Origin: Candidatus Roizmanbacteria bacterium
GTDB taxonomy: Bacteria > Patescibacteriota > Microgenomatia > UBA1406 > GWC2-37-13
Reading direction: 5' to 3'
Assembly (NCBI GenBank): GCA_016215445.1
Contig: JACRJL010000001.1
Span: 62,001 to 126,000 of the forward strand
Length of the DNA stretch: 64,000 nt
Shown: positions 37,307-46,717 of the stretch, piece by piece
Numbering within the stretch: the first letter of the stretch is position 1
Layout of the letters: the number at the start of each line of letters is the position of its first letter
Program-made: the position numbers and the translations under genes
Notes under the pieces: model-generated
Told to the model about the DNA's origin: nothing
The model's database searches: none
The model's input: the letters and a program-made list of their open reading frames with translations, nothing else

Positions 37307-37879
37307 TTAAGCAGTGGTTTTGGCGGCGGCAGCAGGGAAATCAGGGATGGAAGGAGCATTAGTCGGAGGAGTTTCCGTTGGTATTGTTGGTGAAACGACT
37401 TCGGTTGGCGCTGGAGGAGTTTCGACGGGTGGCGTTGCTTCTGGCGTAGTTTTTTCTTCAAGTTTATCTAAGACTGAATTAAGTTTTTCATCTGACAGTG
37501 GGGTTTGAGAAGCTGGTGCAGTTGGTGTTGCTTCCATTGGCTTAACTTCACCTGGCGTCGGTTCGACAGGTTTGGTTTCTTCTGTTTTTGGAGCTTCATT
37601 TGCTACCGGAGGAGGAGTTGCAGGAGTAGCTGTTAATCCGAAAGTAGCGTCAAATTCTTCTTTGGTAAACCCCTTCAAAACGGCGATTGTACCATCGTCT
37701 TTTTCGACTCTTGTCACCGGCGTTCCGGCAAAATTGTTGGAAACCGCCAGCATCTCTGTCAAAAAATCCTTGTTGGTTTCCAGATTTTTTTCTTCAAATT
37801 GAAGCGTATGAGAAGTTAGATATTCTTTCTCTGCTTTAGAGAATTGACAATCAGTAGTAGTATAGATTGTAATCTTCAT
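37307..37879 (-). CDS. Glutaredoxin-like domain (CxxS) with long Pro/Thr/Glu-rich tail
   Basis: MKITIYTTTDCQFSKAEKEYL...FAGTPVTRVEKDDGTIAVLKGF; C-terminal PTPGEVKPMEATPTAPAS... Confidence 0.75.
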   Translation of the reverse strand: MKITIYTTTDCQFSKAEKEYLTSHTLQFEEKNLETNKDFLTEMLAVSNNFAGTPVTRVEKDDGTIAVLKGFTKEEFDATFGLTATPATPPPVANEAPKTEETKPVEPTPGEVKPMEATPTAPASQTPLSDEKLNSVLDKLEEKTTPEATPPVETPPAPTEVVSPTIPTETPPTNAPSIPDFPAAAAKTTA

Positions 37880-37936
37880 ACTAAAATTCAGAATAGGGGA
37901 TTAAAAAAGAAAAGTCAATAACCATTTAAGAAATAT

Positions 37937-38218
37937 TTAATCTTTAAGATTTTTTGATTTAACTTCGAAAGCCTTGAGTTCCTTAAGCTTCCACATGAAA
38001 AGAGCAGCTCTATTTCTAGCGTTGGCATCTATCACATAGCGGAGGGCTTGTTCCAAAACCGGTCGTGGGATAGTTTTGGAAAACTTGATGTAGAGTGCCT
38101 TTCTTTTTTCGTCCTGAAGCTTTTTTGCCAGGTATACGCCAAACGCCTGAAATTCCCGTGAGACATAACGGTCTTCAAGCGGATTGAATTTTTTTAGAAT
38201 GTCTTTGACAGATTGCAT
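37937..38218 (-). CDS. Small conserved-looking hypothetical protein
   Basis: 93-aa ORF in operon-like position with downstream GT genes. Confidence 0.55.
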   Translation of the reverse strand: MQSVKDILKKFNPLEDRYVSREFQAFGVYLAKKLQDEKRKALYIKFSKTIPRPVLEQALRYVIDANARNRAALFMWKLKELKAFEVKSKNLKD

Positions 38219-38225
38219 TAGTGTT

Positions 38226-39461
38226 TTATTTTTCGATTAAGGGAATGAATTTTTCGGTAAGAATTGTCTTTAATTCAAACTGGCTCCGGCTGCGGTAGTT
38301 CATCTGAACCCGCCGGCTATTTTTCAAAAAAGTCATTACTTCCGTACCAGCTTTTTCTGGGGTAAGTTTTTTGTAGTCCAGGTATTTGACAAAATCGCCA
38401 CCTACTTCCCGGAAAACCTTCAAATCAGAGACAAAAATAGGTGTTTTTGTCAGCGAAGATTCCAAAAGCGGTAGGCCGAAATTTTCGCTCTTTGACAGGA
38501 AAAATACCAAGTCGGCGATCTGGTAAAGGTCGTGGATCTCTGTTTTCATCAAAGCTCGATTGAGAAAGTCGCTGAAAAAGATAACGTTGTCTTTCAATCC
38601 TAGAACCTCGACTTTCTTTTTTAACAGGTTAAAATATTCCATGGTCGATCGGTGTTTCGAAGGTTTTCCTGTAATGATATACTTGATTTGCGGATAGGTT
38701 TTCTTTAAAAAAGAGACAGTTTCAATGCAGTAATCAAGATTTTTTCTTTCCAATATATTGACCGGGGAAAGAATAAGGGGAAAACCTTTAAGAAGCTTAT
38801 ATTTTTCTATAATTTCCCAGATCAAATCGTCAATTTCCAAAAAATGTTTAATATCTATACCATTTGGAATAACGACAGTTTCGCCGTTATTAAGCCCCAT
38901 GAGTCGAGAGAATGGTTCTCTGAAGCTTTCCGATATCAAAACATAGGTTACGTTTTTGATGGGGATAGTTAGAAGTTCTTTCTCCAGTTTTGAGTTGATA
39001 ATTTTATCGAGATCCTTAATCTGAAACTCATTTATATATGAGTGGTCGTGGATCCAACCAATATATTTTTTCTTTGGAAATTGTTTGACAAAATTTTTGA
39101 AAGCGTAAACAAAAGGAAGATTTCTAACTATCGTAATCATGTTGTGAACGACGACTATATCAATTTTTTCCAGAGTTTTTTCCAGTTGATTATTTATTTG
39201 TTCCGCCAGTTTGTAGAATTCTTCGTCTATGATGCCTTTGCTCAAGATTTTCTCTTGCAAAAAAGGGTTAAAGCTAACGACCGATTGGAGTTCAGGAATT
39301 ATCGCTAATTTGATGCGTGGATTGGTTTCTTCGCCAGATCCTGTCACTACTGTGACTTCATAATCAAGATTAGTCAACACTTCAGCGTGTTCTTTAATCA
39401 TGCTTTCTACGCCTCCTATATTGGGTGGATAAGCAAAATGTAAAATGGCAATTTTTTTCAT
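38226..39461 (-). CDS. GT4-family glycosyltransferase
   Basis: HFAYPPNIGGVESMIKEHAEVLTNLDYEVTVVTG; ENFGLPLLESSLTKTPIFVSDLKVFREVGG. Confidence 0.92.
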   Translation of the reverse strand: MKKIAILHFAYPPNIGGVESMIKEHAEVLTNLDYEVTVVTGSGEETNPRIKLAIIPELQSVVSFNPFLQEKILSKGIIDEEFYKLAEQINNQLEKTLEKIDIVVVHNMITIVRNLPFVYAFKNFVKQFPKKKYIGWIHDHSYINEFQIKDLDKIINSKLEKELLTIPIKNVTYVLISESFREPFSRLMGLNNGETVVIPNGIDIKHFLEIDDLIWEIIEKYKLLKGFPLILSPVNILERKNLDYCIETVSFLKKTYPQIKYIITGKPSKHRSTMEYFNLLKKKVEVLGLKDNVIFFSDFLNRALMKTEIHDLYQIADLVFFLSKSENFGLPLLESSLTKTPIFVSDLKVFREVGGDFVKYLDYKKLTPEKAGTEVMTFLKNSRRVQMNYRSRSQFELKTILTEKFIPLIEK

Positions 39462-40561
39462 GAATTGTTTTTCAAATTAATAATTTCTTGATAAGTTTTT
39501 TCGTAGTTGTCGACCATTGTTTGGGTACTGAAGTTGGTTGTGACGTGGTCGCGACAGTCTTGAGGTTTGATAGAGCTAATTTTATTTAAAGCTTCCTTTA
39601 ATCCTGCGACGCCTTTATCGGGTGAAACGACAAAGCCTGTTTTGCCTTCGACTACCAATTCAGAGACGGCTCCACGATCAAAACCTATAACAGGGGTTCC
39701 GCAGCTCATGGCTTCGGCCATAACCAAACCGAATGGCTCATACCAATTGATTGTCATTAAAAAAGCACGGGCTTTCTGCATTAGTTTAGCGACTTCTGGT
39801 TTTGTCAAGCTTAACTCGGCCGAAACTGGACCGATCCATTTAATTTTGTCACTTAAATACGGGTTAACATCCTTCTCATAAAAATCCATATCTTCGACAT
39901 TGCCGCTCAACATTAGTTTAGAACCGCTTTCTTGGGCTAGTTTGATTGCCCATTTAATTCCTTTTGGATCCATAAAACTCCCGTCCGGATTTTTTGCCTT
40001 AGATAACCGACCCAACCAAAGCAAATAGTCGTCTTTTTTTTCCTGAAAAGAATAAACATCAGTATCAATGCCGTTATAAACGACTTTAAATATTTTTGCC
40101 TTTTTGAATAGCTTTTTGTGGGCTTGGGAAATGGAAACGAGATATGTGTTAGGAAATAGGCTGAGAACATCGTCGAATTCTGAAAAATATTGAGCGTGAA
40201 TGGTAGAGACGATCGGCGTTTTGACATTTTTTGAAATCAAAAGATTGATAAATTCTGGATAGGTATGATTATGGATAATGTCAAAATTATTACCTATTTC
40301 CTCAATTTTTTTAGCTAGTTTTACAAGATAAGCTGTTTCCGCATAAAAGGGATTTTCATAAGGTGGTTGAGAAACAAAATCTTTTTCTATCATCGGAATG
40401 AGTTCCGCTCCTGGAATTTGACTGTCTCCGGTTCCCAAAACTGTGACTTGATGGCCTTTTTTGACCAAGCCGCTTATTATTTCGTAGACGATGCGCGGTC
40501 TGGAAGCGAGTATCTCGGGGGTGATCTTTCTTTTTAAAAGAGAAACGACCAGGATCTTCAT
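39458..40561 (-). CDS. GT4-family glycosyltransferase
   Basis: GLVKKGHQVTVLGTG; WYEPFGLVMAEAMSCGTPVIGFDRGAVSELVVEGKTGFVV. Confidence 0.95.
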   Translation of the reverse strand: MKILVVSLLKRKITPEILASRPRIVYEIISGLVKKGHQVTVLGTGDSQIPGAELIPMIEKDFVSQPPYENPFYAETAYLVKLAKKIEEIGNNFDIIHNHTYPEFINLLISKNVKTPIVSTIHAQYFSEFDDVLSLFPNTYLVSISQAHKKLFKKAKIFKVVYNGIDTDVYSFQEKKDDYLLWLGRLSKAKNPDGSFMDPKGIKWAIKLAQESGSKLMLSGNVEDMDFYEKDVNPYLSDKIKWIGPVSAELSLTKPEVAKLMQKARAFLMTINWYEPFGLVMAEAMSCGTPVIGFDRGAVSELVVEGKTGFVVSPDKGVAGLKEALNKISSIKPQDCRDHVTTNFSTQTMVDNYEKTYQEIINLKNNS

Positions 40562-40565
40562 AAAA

Positions 40566-41768
40566 TCATTTTACATGATTTTTTCCGTTGGGTTTGGGTT
40601 TTTGAAGGGACTTTTCATAAAGGCGGTAAAATTTGGCGGCGATTCTTGTCCAGTTGAATTTTTCCATGACTGTTTTATAAGCCTTATCTCCCATTTTCCA
40701 TCTTAGCTTATCGTCGTTGAGGAGTAAGTTGACTTTTTCAGAGATAAGAGCAGGCGAGCGGGGTCTGATTAAAAAACCGTTAACGCCGTCTTTGACAATG
40801 GTGGCGACGCCGCCTTTCCGGCTGACAACAACGGGTGTTTTGTGAGACATGGCCTCAAGGATCACCAAGCCCAATGGTTCGTTCCAGACTGATGGCGCAA
40901 CGTAGACGTCAGCACGAAGATAAAAATCATTAATTGTATCAAGTTTGCTTGAGAAGTAACCGACCATATGAACATTAAGGAGTTTGTATTTGATAATTAG
41001 ACTTTCCAGGTATCTTTTTTCCGGGCCGTCGCCAGCAATAACTATTTCTGCCTTAATCTGTTTAGCCGCTTTAATAAGATATTCAACGCCTTTATGTTCT
41101 GTCAGCCTTCCTGTAAAAAGGACCATTTTGTCGTGTTTAAAATGATATCTTTTATCAATCCAAGAAACATCCTTTGAAAAGTTAGTTTTATAACCTACTC
41201 CGGCCGGAATAGTTTTGGTTTTTTTTGCTAAGTCATGACCAAACATATCAAGATACCACTCGCGGCTAAAATTGCTATTAGCGGTTATATATTTGGCTCT
41301 TAATGAAGCGTCGCGGACATTCGCTTTCCAGCGGCCGTCTTCTTTAAAATAATAAAGATCGCTGCCGTGGGTGGTAATTATAAAAGGGATTTTATAAATG
41401 TTGGCGAGGGAACGGGCGACTGGAGGCAGAAAGGCAGTGTGGAAGACATGAATTAAATTAGGTTTGAATTTATCGATTACCTTGGCGGTTTGAAGAAGAT
41501 AGTAATTGAAAATTCTGACATGATCCAAGTTTGACATTTTCGAATATTTTTTTTCACTGGGGAGTTCAGGATTTCCGACAAAAACTCCCATCAACGGAGG
41601 TTTGAGGGTTCTAATTTTTGCTCCTGGGATTTTTCTTCTTTCCGGAGCGACAATCATGGCTTCAAAGGCATCGCCATAATGTTCTTCGAGGCGATAAACC
41701 AATCTTCTCAGCCAGTTTCCGCTTCCGTTGCCCCAAAGCGGAAACATATAAAGATAAAGTACTTTCAT
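40566..41768 (-). CDS. GT4-family glycosyltransferase
   Basis: LFTGRLTEHKGVEYLIKAAKQI; NEPLGLVILEAMSHKTPVVVSRKGGVATIVKDGVNGFLI. Confidence 0.95.
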   Translation of the reverse strand: MKVLYLYMFPLWGNGSGNWLRRLVYRLEEHYGDAFEAMIVAPERRKIPGAKIRTLKPPLMGVFVGNPELPSEKKYSKMSNLDHVRIFNYYLLQTAKVIDKFKPNLIHVFHTAFLPPVARSLANIYKIPFIITTHGSDLYYFKEDGRWKANVRDASLRAKYITANSNFSREWYLDMFGHDLAKKTKTIPAGVGYKTNFSKDVSWIDKRYHFKHDKMVLFTGRLTEHKGVEYLIKAAKQIKAEIVIAGDGPEKRYLESLIIKYKLLNVHMVGYFSSKLDTINDFYLRADVYVAPSVWNEPLGLVILEAMSHKTPVVVSRKGGVATIVKDGVNGFLIRPRSPALISEKVNLLLNDDKLRWKMGDKAYKTVMEKFNWTRIAAKFYRLYEKSLQKPKPNGKNHVK

Positions 41769-41830
41769 AAGTTTAAATGAATTATATCATTATCTTATTA
41801 AAGATAAGTAAATAAACGCGGCCCAAGAGC

Positions 41831-41849
41831 TTAACCTCCGGGGTTGTAT
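41831..41849 (+). repeat. REP-like imperfect palindrome, left copy
   Basis: TTAACCTCCGGGGTTGTAT; approximate inverted copy of 42623-42641. Confidence 0.7.
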
Positions 41850-41945
41850 ATTGGGTTTATATAGATTGCTAAACCAAGCCATATTTTATATTTTGTAGAT
41901 TATAGTCCATGGACAAAATAACAGCGGTAAGAAACAATATTTTTA

Positions 41946-42596
41946 ATGAGAAGAAAAGAAATTTTTAAAGACGGTGAACTATATCATATTTTAAATAGAA
42001 GCATATCTGGTTTTAATATTCTTAAAGATATTAATAACTGCTGGAGGTTTTTAGAACTATTAGACTACTACAATAATAGATTAGTTGACTGTAGTTTTTC
42101 TCGTTTTCTTAAAGAAAATAATAAATATCAATATGAAAATCTTTTAATACCGAAAGAATTTCCATTTGTTAAGTTTATCTGTTTTAGTTTAATGCCGACA
42201 CATTATCATTTATTGCTTAAAATACTTGATGAGAATAATTTTTCTTATTACATTTCTAATGTAGAGAATAGTTTCAGTCGTTTTTTTAATATAAAATTCA
42301 AAAGAAAGGGTCCTTTATGGGAATCAAGGTTTAGAGCAGTGAGAATAAAATCTGAAGAACAACTTTTACACGTTTCTCGTTATATTCATCTCAATCCAGT
42401 AACTGATTATTTAATTGAAAAGGCCGAAGATTGGAAATTTTCTTCTTATAGAGATTTCATTAATAAGAAGGGATTTCTAAATGAAATAATTAGCGAAGTA
42501 TCGATTAAAAACCCAAAGACCTATCAACAATTTGTTGAAAATCAGAAGGATTACCAACGAAAACTAAAAATGATTAAAAAAACGATTTTAGAATAG
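41946..42596 (+). mobile_element. REP-associated tyrosine transposase (RAYT; IS200-like Y1 transposase)
   Basis: GELYHILNRSISGFNIL; FSLMPTHYHLLLKI (HxH); SRFFNIKFKRKGPLWESRFRAVRI; LLHVSRYIHLNPV. Confidence 0.92.
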
Positions 42597-42622
42597 TATA
42601 TAGGCTTTCATATTAGGCCGAA

Positions 42623-42643
42623 ATACAACCTCCGGGGTTAATA
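42623..42643 (+). repeat. REP-like imperfect palindrome, right copy
   Basis: ATACAACCTCCGGGGTTAATA. Confidence 0.7.
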
Positions 42644-42779
42644 AGTGTGGTTTTAAGAATGATGGATATAACCAATGTGCTACTTTAAAAGAAATATCCT
42701 TTTATAAAGGGCTAAAATGATTTTTTGTAGGTTATAACCGACTGAATTGCCAAAATAATTTCAATAAGATACCTCATAT

Positions 42780-42998
42780 ATGAGAGGTAATTTCTATTAC
42801 AAAAGACTTGGCGAAAGTTTGGTTAAAGCTCGAAATCGCAGAAAACTTTCGCAACATCAACTGGCAATTTTATCAGATACAGATAGAAGCTATTTGGCGG
42901 AAGTTGAAGAAGGGAAAGCCAATCCTTCGGTAAAATTTCTACACAGATTATCCAAAATACTAAAAATTAAAGTCAACGAGATACTGAAGGATCTTTGA
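42780..42998 (+). CDS. XRE-family HTH transcriptional regulator
   Basis: LVKARNRRKLSQHQLAILSDTDRSYLAEVEEGKANPSVKFLHRLSKIL. Confidence 0.92.
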   Translation: MRGNFYYKRLGESLVKARNRRKLSQHQLAILSDTDRSYLAEVEEGKANPSVKFLHRLSKILKIKVNEILKDL

Positions 42999-43500
42999 GT
43001 TGTTCAATTAACTGGGGATAGATTTTCGGAAAAACTTCCATTTCAAGAATATTTTTTTCTTCATTAAGAAAATTATCAAGGACATAAGTCTCACCATTTA
43101 TCCAGCGTTCTTTATTCCTGGCGTCAACGCCGATTCTAATACGCCAAAAATCTTTTGATTTTAGATTTTGTTCGATCGATTCTAGACCGTTATGGAGTTG
43201 TGGACCGACGCCTTTTTGGATATGGAATTTTCCGAGGGGAATATCTAGGTCGTCGTGGACGACGATTAAATCGTGTAACGTGTAATGTGTAACGTGTAAC
43301 GTTTTTTTGAAAAATGACCCGGACTGATTCATATAACAATCAGTTTTTAAAAATTTAAAATTTGGATTTTGAAATTCATTTGTTATTTGTGATTTATCAT
43401 TTGGATTCTTTAACAAATAGTCAATAAACATATGCCCGACGTTGTGTCGGTTATTCTGGTACTTCTTTCCCGGGTTGCCGAGACCAACGATTAAAATCAT
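42973..43500 (-). CDS. pth: Peptidyl-tRNA hydrolase
   Basis: MILIVGLGNPGKKYQNNRHNVGHMFIDYL; YMNQSG; IVVHDDLDIPLGK; LHNGLESI. Confidence 0.93.
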   Translation of the reverse strand: MILIVGLGNPGKKYQNNRHNVGHMFIDYLLKNPNDKSQITNEFQNPNFKFLKTDCYMNQSGSFFKKTLHVTHYTLHDLIVVHDDLDIPLGKFHIQKGVGPQLHNGLESIEQNLKSKDFWRIRIGVDARNKERWINGETYVLDNFLNEEKNILEMEVFPKIYPQLIEQLKDPSVSR

Positions 43501-43562
43501 AGTATTCAGTATAGAGTATTCAGTATAGAGTATTCAGTATAGAGTATTCAGTATAGAGTATA
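43501..43562 (+). repeat. Tandem repeat, four copies of 14-nt AGTATTCAGTATAG plus partial
   Basis: Direct reading; downstream 43579-43610 carries an inverted partner (TACTGGATACTGGATACTCAATACTCTATACT). Confidence 0.95.
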
Positions 43563-43616
43563 AAGAAGAAACAAAAAATACTGGATACTGGATACTCAAT
43601 ACTCTATACTTAAAAC

Positions 43617-44438
43617 ATGGCCGATTTCATTTCAGACTCTACAAAAACCCATTGGATGGTAAGTAATCCTAAGCGCTTGATTCGTACAGGTATGGACGGC
43701 AAGCCGTTCCGCTGCCCTTTTTGCGAAGGAAATGAGGCTGACACACCGCCTGAAGTCTACCGCGTTGGTGGAGGGGAAGTCAACAAACCAGGTTGGCAGA
43801 TTCGCGTTGTTCCAAATCTTTTTCCAATCACAGATGTCCATGAAGTTATTATTCATTCGTCTGAACATGAAAAAGATATCGAAGATTTTTCTTTAAATCA
43901 GGTCGAGAATATTGTCAAAACTTATATTAACCGCTTTAACATTCTTAAAGAAAAAGGTAAGGTTTTTATTTTTTCCAACCATAGTTTGACAAGCGGGGCT
44001 TCATTGATTCATCCTCATTCGCAGATTTCCGTCATCCCAAACAACATTCCCACCAATACTATAACAATGCAACCGGTGGTAAACATAGTTGAACAGAATA
44101 GCAGTTTTGAATCTTATTGTCCTCAATATTCAGAGTGGAGTTATGAAGTTTGGGTTAAGGCTCTAGGACAGATAAAGTTTGGAGAGTTAAAAGTTAACGA
44201 GTTAACGAGTTTGGCAAATATTTTACAATCTTCTATTAAAAAATTAAAAAAAATCCACTCTGGAAATTCTCATTATGCAAAAAAACCATTTGGTTATAAC
44301 TTTTACATCTATCCATACGATTCTTGGTATTTGCGGATTATTCCCCGATTCATGGAGCGAGCCGGATTTGAACTTTCAACCGGGATCATGGTAAACTCCG
44401 TAGAACCGAAAAAAGCCTCAGAAGATCTGAAAAACTAA
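43617..44438 (+). CDS. galT: Galactose-1-phosphate uridylyltransferase-like (HIT superfamily)
   Basis: CPFCEGNEADTPPEVYR; VRVVPNLFP-like RVVPNLFPIT; SGASLIHPHSQISVIP. Confidence 0.85.
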   Translation: MADFISDSTKTHWMVSNPKRLIRTGMDGKPFRCPFCEGNEADTPPEVYRVGGGEVNKPGWQIRVVPNLFPITDVHEVIIHSSEHEKDIEDFSLNQVENIVKTYINRFNILKEKGKVFIFSNHSLTSGASLIHPHSQISVIPNNIPTNTITMQPVVNIVEQNSSFESYCPQYSEWSYEVWVKALGQIKFGELKVNELTSLANILQSSIKKLKKIHSGNSHYAKKPFGYNFYIYPYDSWYLRIIPRFMERAGFELSTGIMVNSVEPKKASEDLKN

Positions 44439-44516
44439 AAATAAGACGTTCGTGAAATTTTTTCTTACGATTGCCCTTGATTTTGCTTTGTCAATATTGT
44501 TATAGTGAAAGATAGA

Positions 44517-44825
44517 ATGGCAAATTCTCAAGTCTTTGATGAAAAATTAAAAAACAAAGTAAAAGCCGATCTTCTGCAAGTAATAATTTTAGGATTAGAA
44601 TCAAAAAATCTTACTTTAGCTGGAATGAAAGCTTCAGCTAACTATATTCTTGACCATATCGAAAAAATAAATAATTATTCACAATTTTTAGTCTTTATGA
44701 ACCTTCTTAAAACGAAATGGAAGGTATTTGAAAACGTTTATAAAATCTATAATCATATATCAGATCAAGATAAAGAGAAAGAAGTAATAAATAAATTACA
44801 GAGTTTTATTAAAAGTCAAAACTAA
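44517..44825 (+). CDS. Small helical hypothetical protein, first gene of the surface cluster
   Basis: Intact ORF; starts at 44505 (MKDR) or 44517 (MANSQ). Confidence 0.55.
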   Translation: MANSQVFDEKLKNKVKADLLQVIILGLESKNLTLAGMKASANYILDHIEKINNYSQFLVFMNLLKTKWKVFENVYKIYNHISDQDKEKEVINKLQSFIKSQN

Positions 44826-44830
44826 ATAAT

Positions 44831-46708
44831 ATGGCAGATGGCGCACCTACACCAGAGATGATTAAAGCCGGGCAGGAGGCTGTCGCAAGACCAGCTGGAC
44901 TAGCAGCAGGATCTGTAGAACAGCAAATAATTAAAGATGTCAAAAATGCAAATATGGCCGAGGCATATAATTTAATGGCAGGTAAACAGCCAGATTATGC
45001 GGCGATAGATAGATTGATACCAAATAATTTTGGTTATAAAGATCATACAGGCGTAGCCCAACTGACACCTACTGAAGGAGCTTTGTTAACTGAAGCCCAA
45101 CAGATTAAAAACTATCTTCAGGAATATGCTACCAAAGGTTTAAATGCCGGATTAAGCGCCAACGCCCGTGATTATGTAGTAAACAATTATGCTCAAGTTA
45201 TTTTAACTAGTCCGCAGTTAGCCGATCGGTTTGTCGGTATGTCTCCAGGATTGGCTATAACCGAAGCAAGGAGAATTGCGGCAGAACACTTGAAGGATCC
45301 GCGATTACAAAGACAAGTAGCAGAACAAATCGCTCAAATAGCCGATATTGCCAAACCTATAGAGGACAAGGTGACTCCGGTTGAAGAAGAACTCCATAGA
45401 TTGAGGCAGGAAGAACAACGACTGAAAGACCTCTATGATGGGACCGATGGAGCAAAAGGAAAACACGATAAAAAAGAAACACAGGTAAAAGAATATATCC
45501 AAACAGAACAGCCATCTGGATCAGGAACTTTTGTCGACGGCGTAAAGTTAGCTAGGATTAAAGCATTAGAAAGTTCTAAAGCAGCTGCGGAAGCCCAAAG
45601 AACAAATCTTGAAAACACAATAATACCAGGTCTAACTGATGATTTGGCAAATCTTCAATCAGAATTAAGAGCTTCACTTGATGCGATAGGTTCTGCGCCA
45701 ACTGGAACTGCAAACATGACTGCTTACTTGACTAGCCTCGGGTTGAGGGCGACTACTACCATTCAAACCGAAATAACAGCAAAACAAGGAGAATTAAGGG
45801 GCAAAAGAACCGATCTTAGTGTGAAAGTAAGAGAATCAAAGGAAGCTGAAACAGAGGCGAATCAATTAAGAGAAGAGAAACAAAGATATGAAGCAGAACT
45901 AAAGGAATTAGAGACAAAAATGGAAAAGGCAAAAGAAGCTTGGGAAAAGGCAAAAGACACCGGTGATAAAAAAGAGACGGAAAGAAATAGACTTTGGACT
46001 CAAAAAGAAACGGCAGAAACTCAATGGGTTGATCAACTTAGGAAAATTATTCCTGAAATAAGCGCAGGTGAACTTCAAAAAGCGATGCAAACGGGTGTAA
46101 ATAAAGCCAAAGAAATAATGGATAAAAGGACCGAGGAGGAAAAAGACTCTGGAAAGAAAAGATTTTGGGAATTTGAAAAACAACAGTATATTGGACCAGA
46201 TGGTAAACCAATTAAAGGAACGATTAATACTGATAGACTCAGCTTGATGAGAGCGGGAACAGATTATCAGTTCACTCTTTCAAACGGAAACGTAGAGAGA
46301 ATATTTTTGAACGGGGCAGAGCAAACCTTGGTTGACGTTATGGTTAGAGGTGGAATGACAAATGACGCAATTTACAATCTCGTCAAAGATCCAACAACAC
46401 GTGCTGAAATGTCCGTTACCTTAGCTCAAGATATTTTGACTACTTTCTTATGGTCAGGTGGGAGACTTAGTAATCAGGGCGAAGTGATTGCTATCCAAAG
46501 GTCGGATTGGGGTAAGGGGATGGTCGCAAAAGCAATGGCTGGAAGAACTGATTTACAGGCTCAAGTTGATGCAGTAATTGGCAAAGATGTTCTTAAATGG
46601 GACAAAGATATTTTGGCCCAGCTCGGAAAAATTGATTGGACTAAGTTCGCCGCTATTCTCTTTTTGATTGTTGGAGGTTTTACTCTCTTTAGTATTCTTA
46701 AAAAATAA
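44831..46708 (+). CDS. Coiled-coil protein with C-terminal TM anchor
   Basis: Long heptad-rich region (ESKEAETEANQLREEKQRYEAELKELETKMEKAKEAWEKAKD); C-terminal FAAILFLIVGGFTLFSILKK. Confidence 0.75.
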   Translation: MADGAPTPEMIKAGQEAVARPAGLAAGSVEQQIIKDVKNANMAEAYNLMAGKQPDYAAIDRLIPNNFGYKDHTGVAQLTPTEGALLTEAQQIKNYLQEYATKGLNAGLSANARDYVVNNYAQVILTSPQLADRFVGMSPGLAITEARRIAAEHLKDPRLQRQVAEQIAQIADIAKPIEDKVTPVEEELHRLRQEEQRLKDLYDGTDGAKGKHDKKETQVKEYIQTEQPSGSGTFVDGVKLARIKALESSKAAAEAQRTNLENTIIPGLTDDLANLQSELRASLDAIGSAPTGTANMTAYLTSLGLRATTTIQTEITAKQGELRGKRTDLSVKVRESKEAETEANQLREEKQRYEAELKELETKMEKAKEAWEKAKDTGDKKETERNRLWTQKETAETQWVDQLRKIIPEISAGELQKAMQTGVNKAKEIMDKRTEEEKDSGKKRFWEFEKQQYIGPDGKPIKGTINTDRLSLMRAGTDYQFTLSNGNVERIFLNGAEQTLVDVMVRGGMTNDAIYNLVKDPTTRAEMSVTLAQDILTTFLWSGGRLSNQGEVIAIQRSDWGKGMVAKAMAGRTDLQAQVDAVIGKDVLKWDKDILAQLGKIDWTKFAAILFLIVGGFTLFSILKK

Positions 46709-46717
46709 TTTTACAAT

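Noticed and set aside
37120-37362. 80-aa plus-strand ORF (MAGVERIELPSKVLETSILPLNYTPLVF...)
   Set aside because: Antisense translation of tRNA-Trp and tRNA-Arg, a common annotation artefact.
43501-43610. Possible CRISPR array
   Set aside because: Contiguous 14-nt tandem repeats with no unique spacers and no cas genes nearby.
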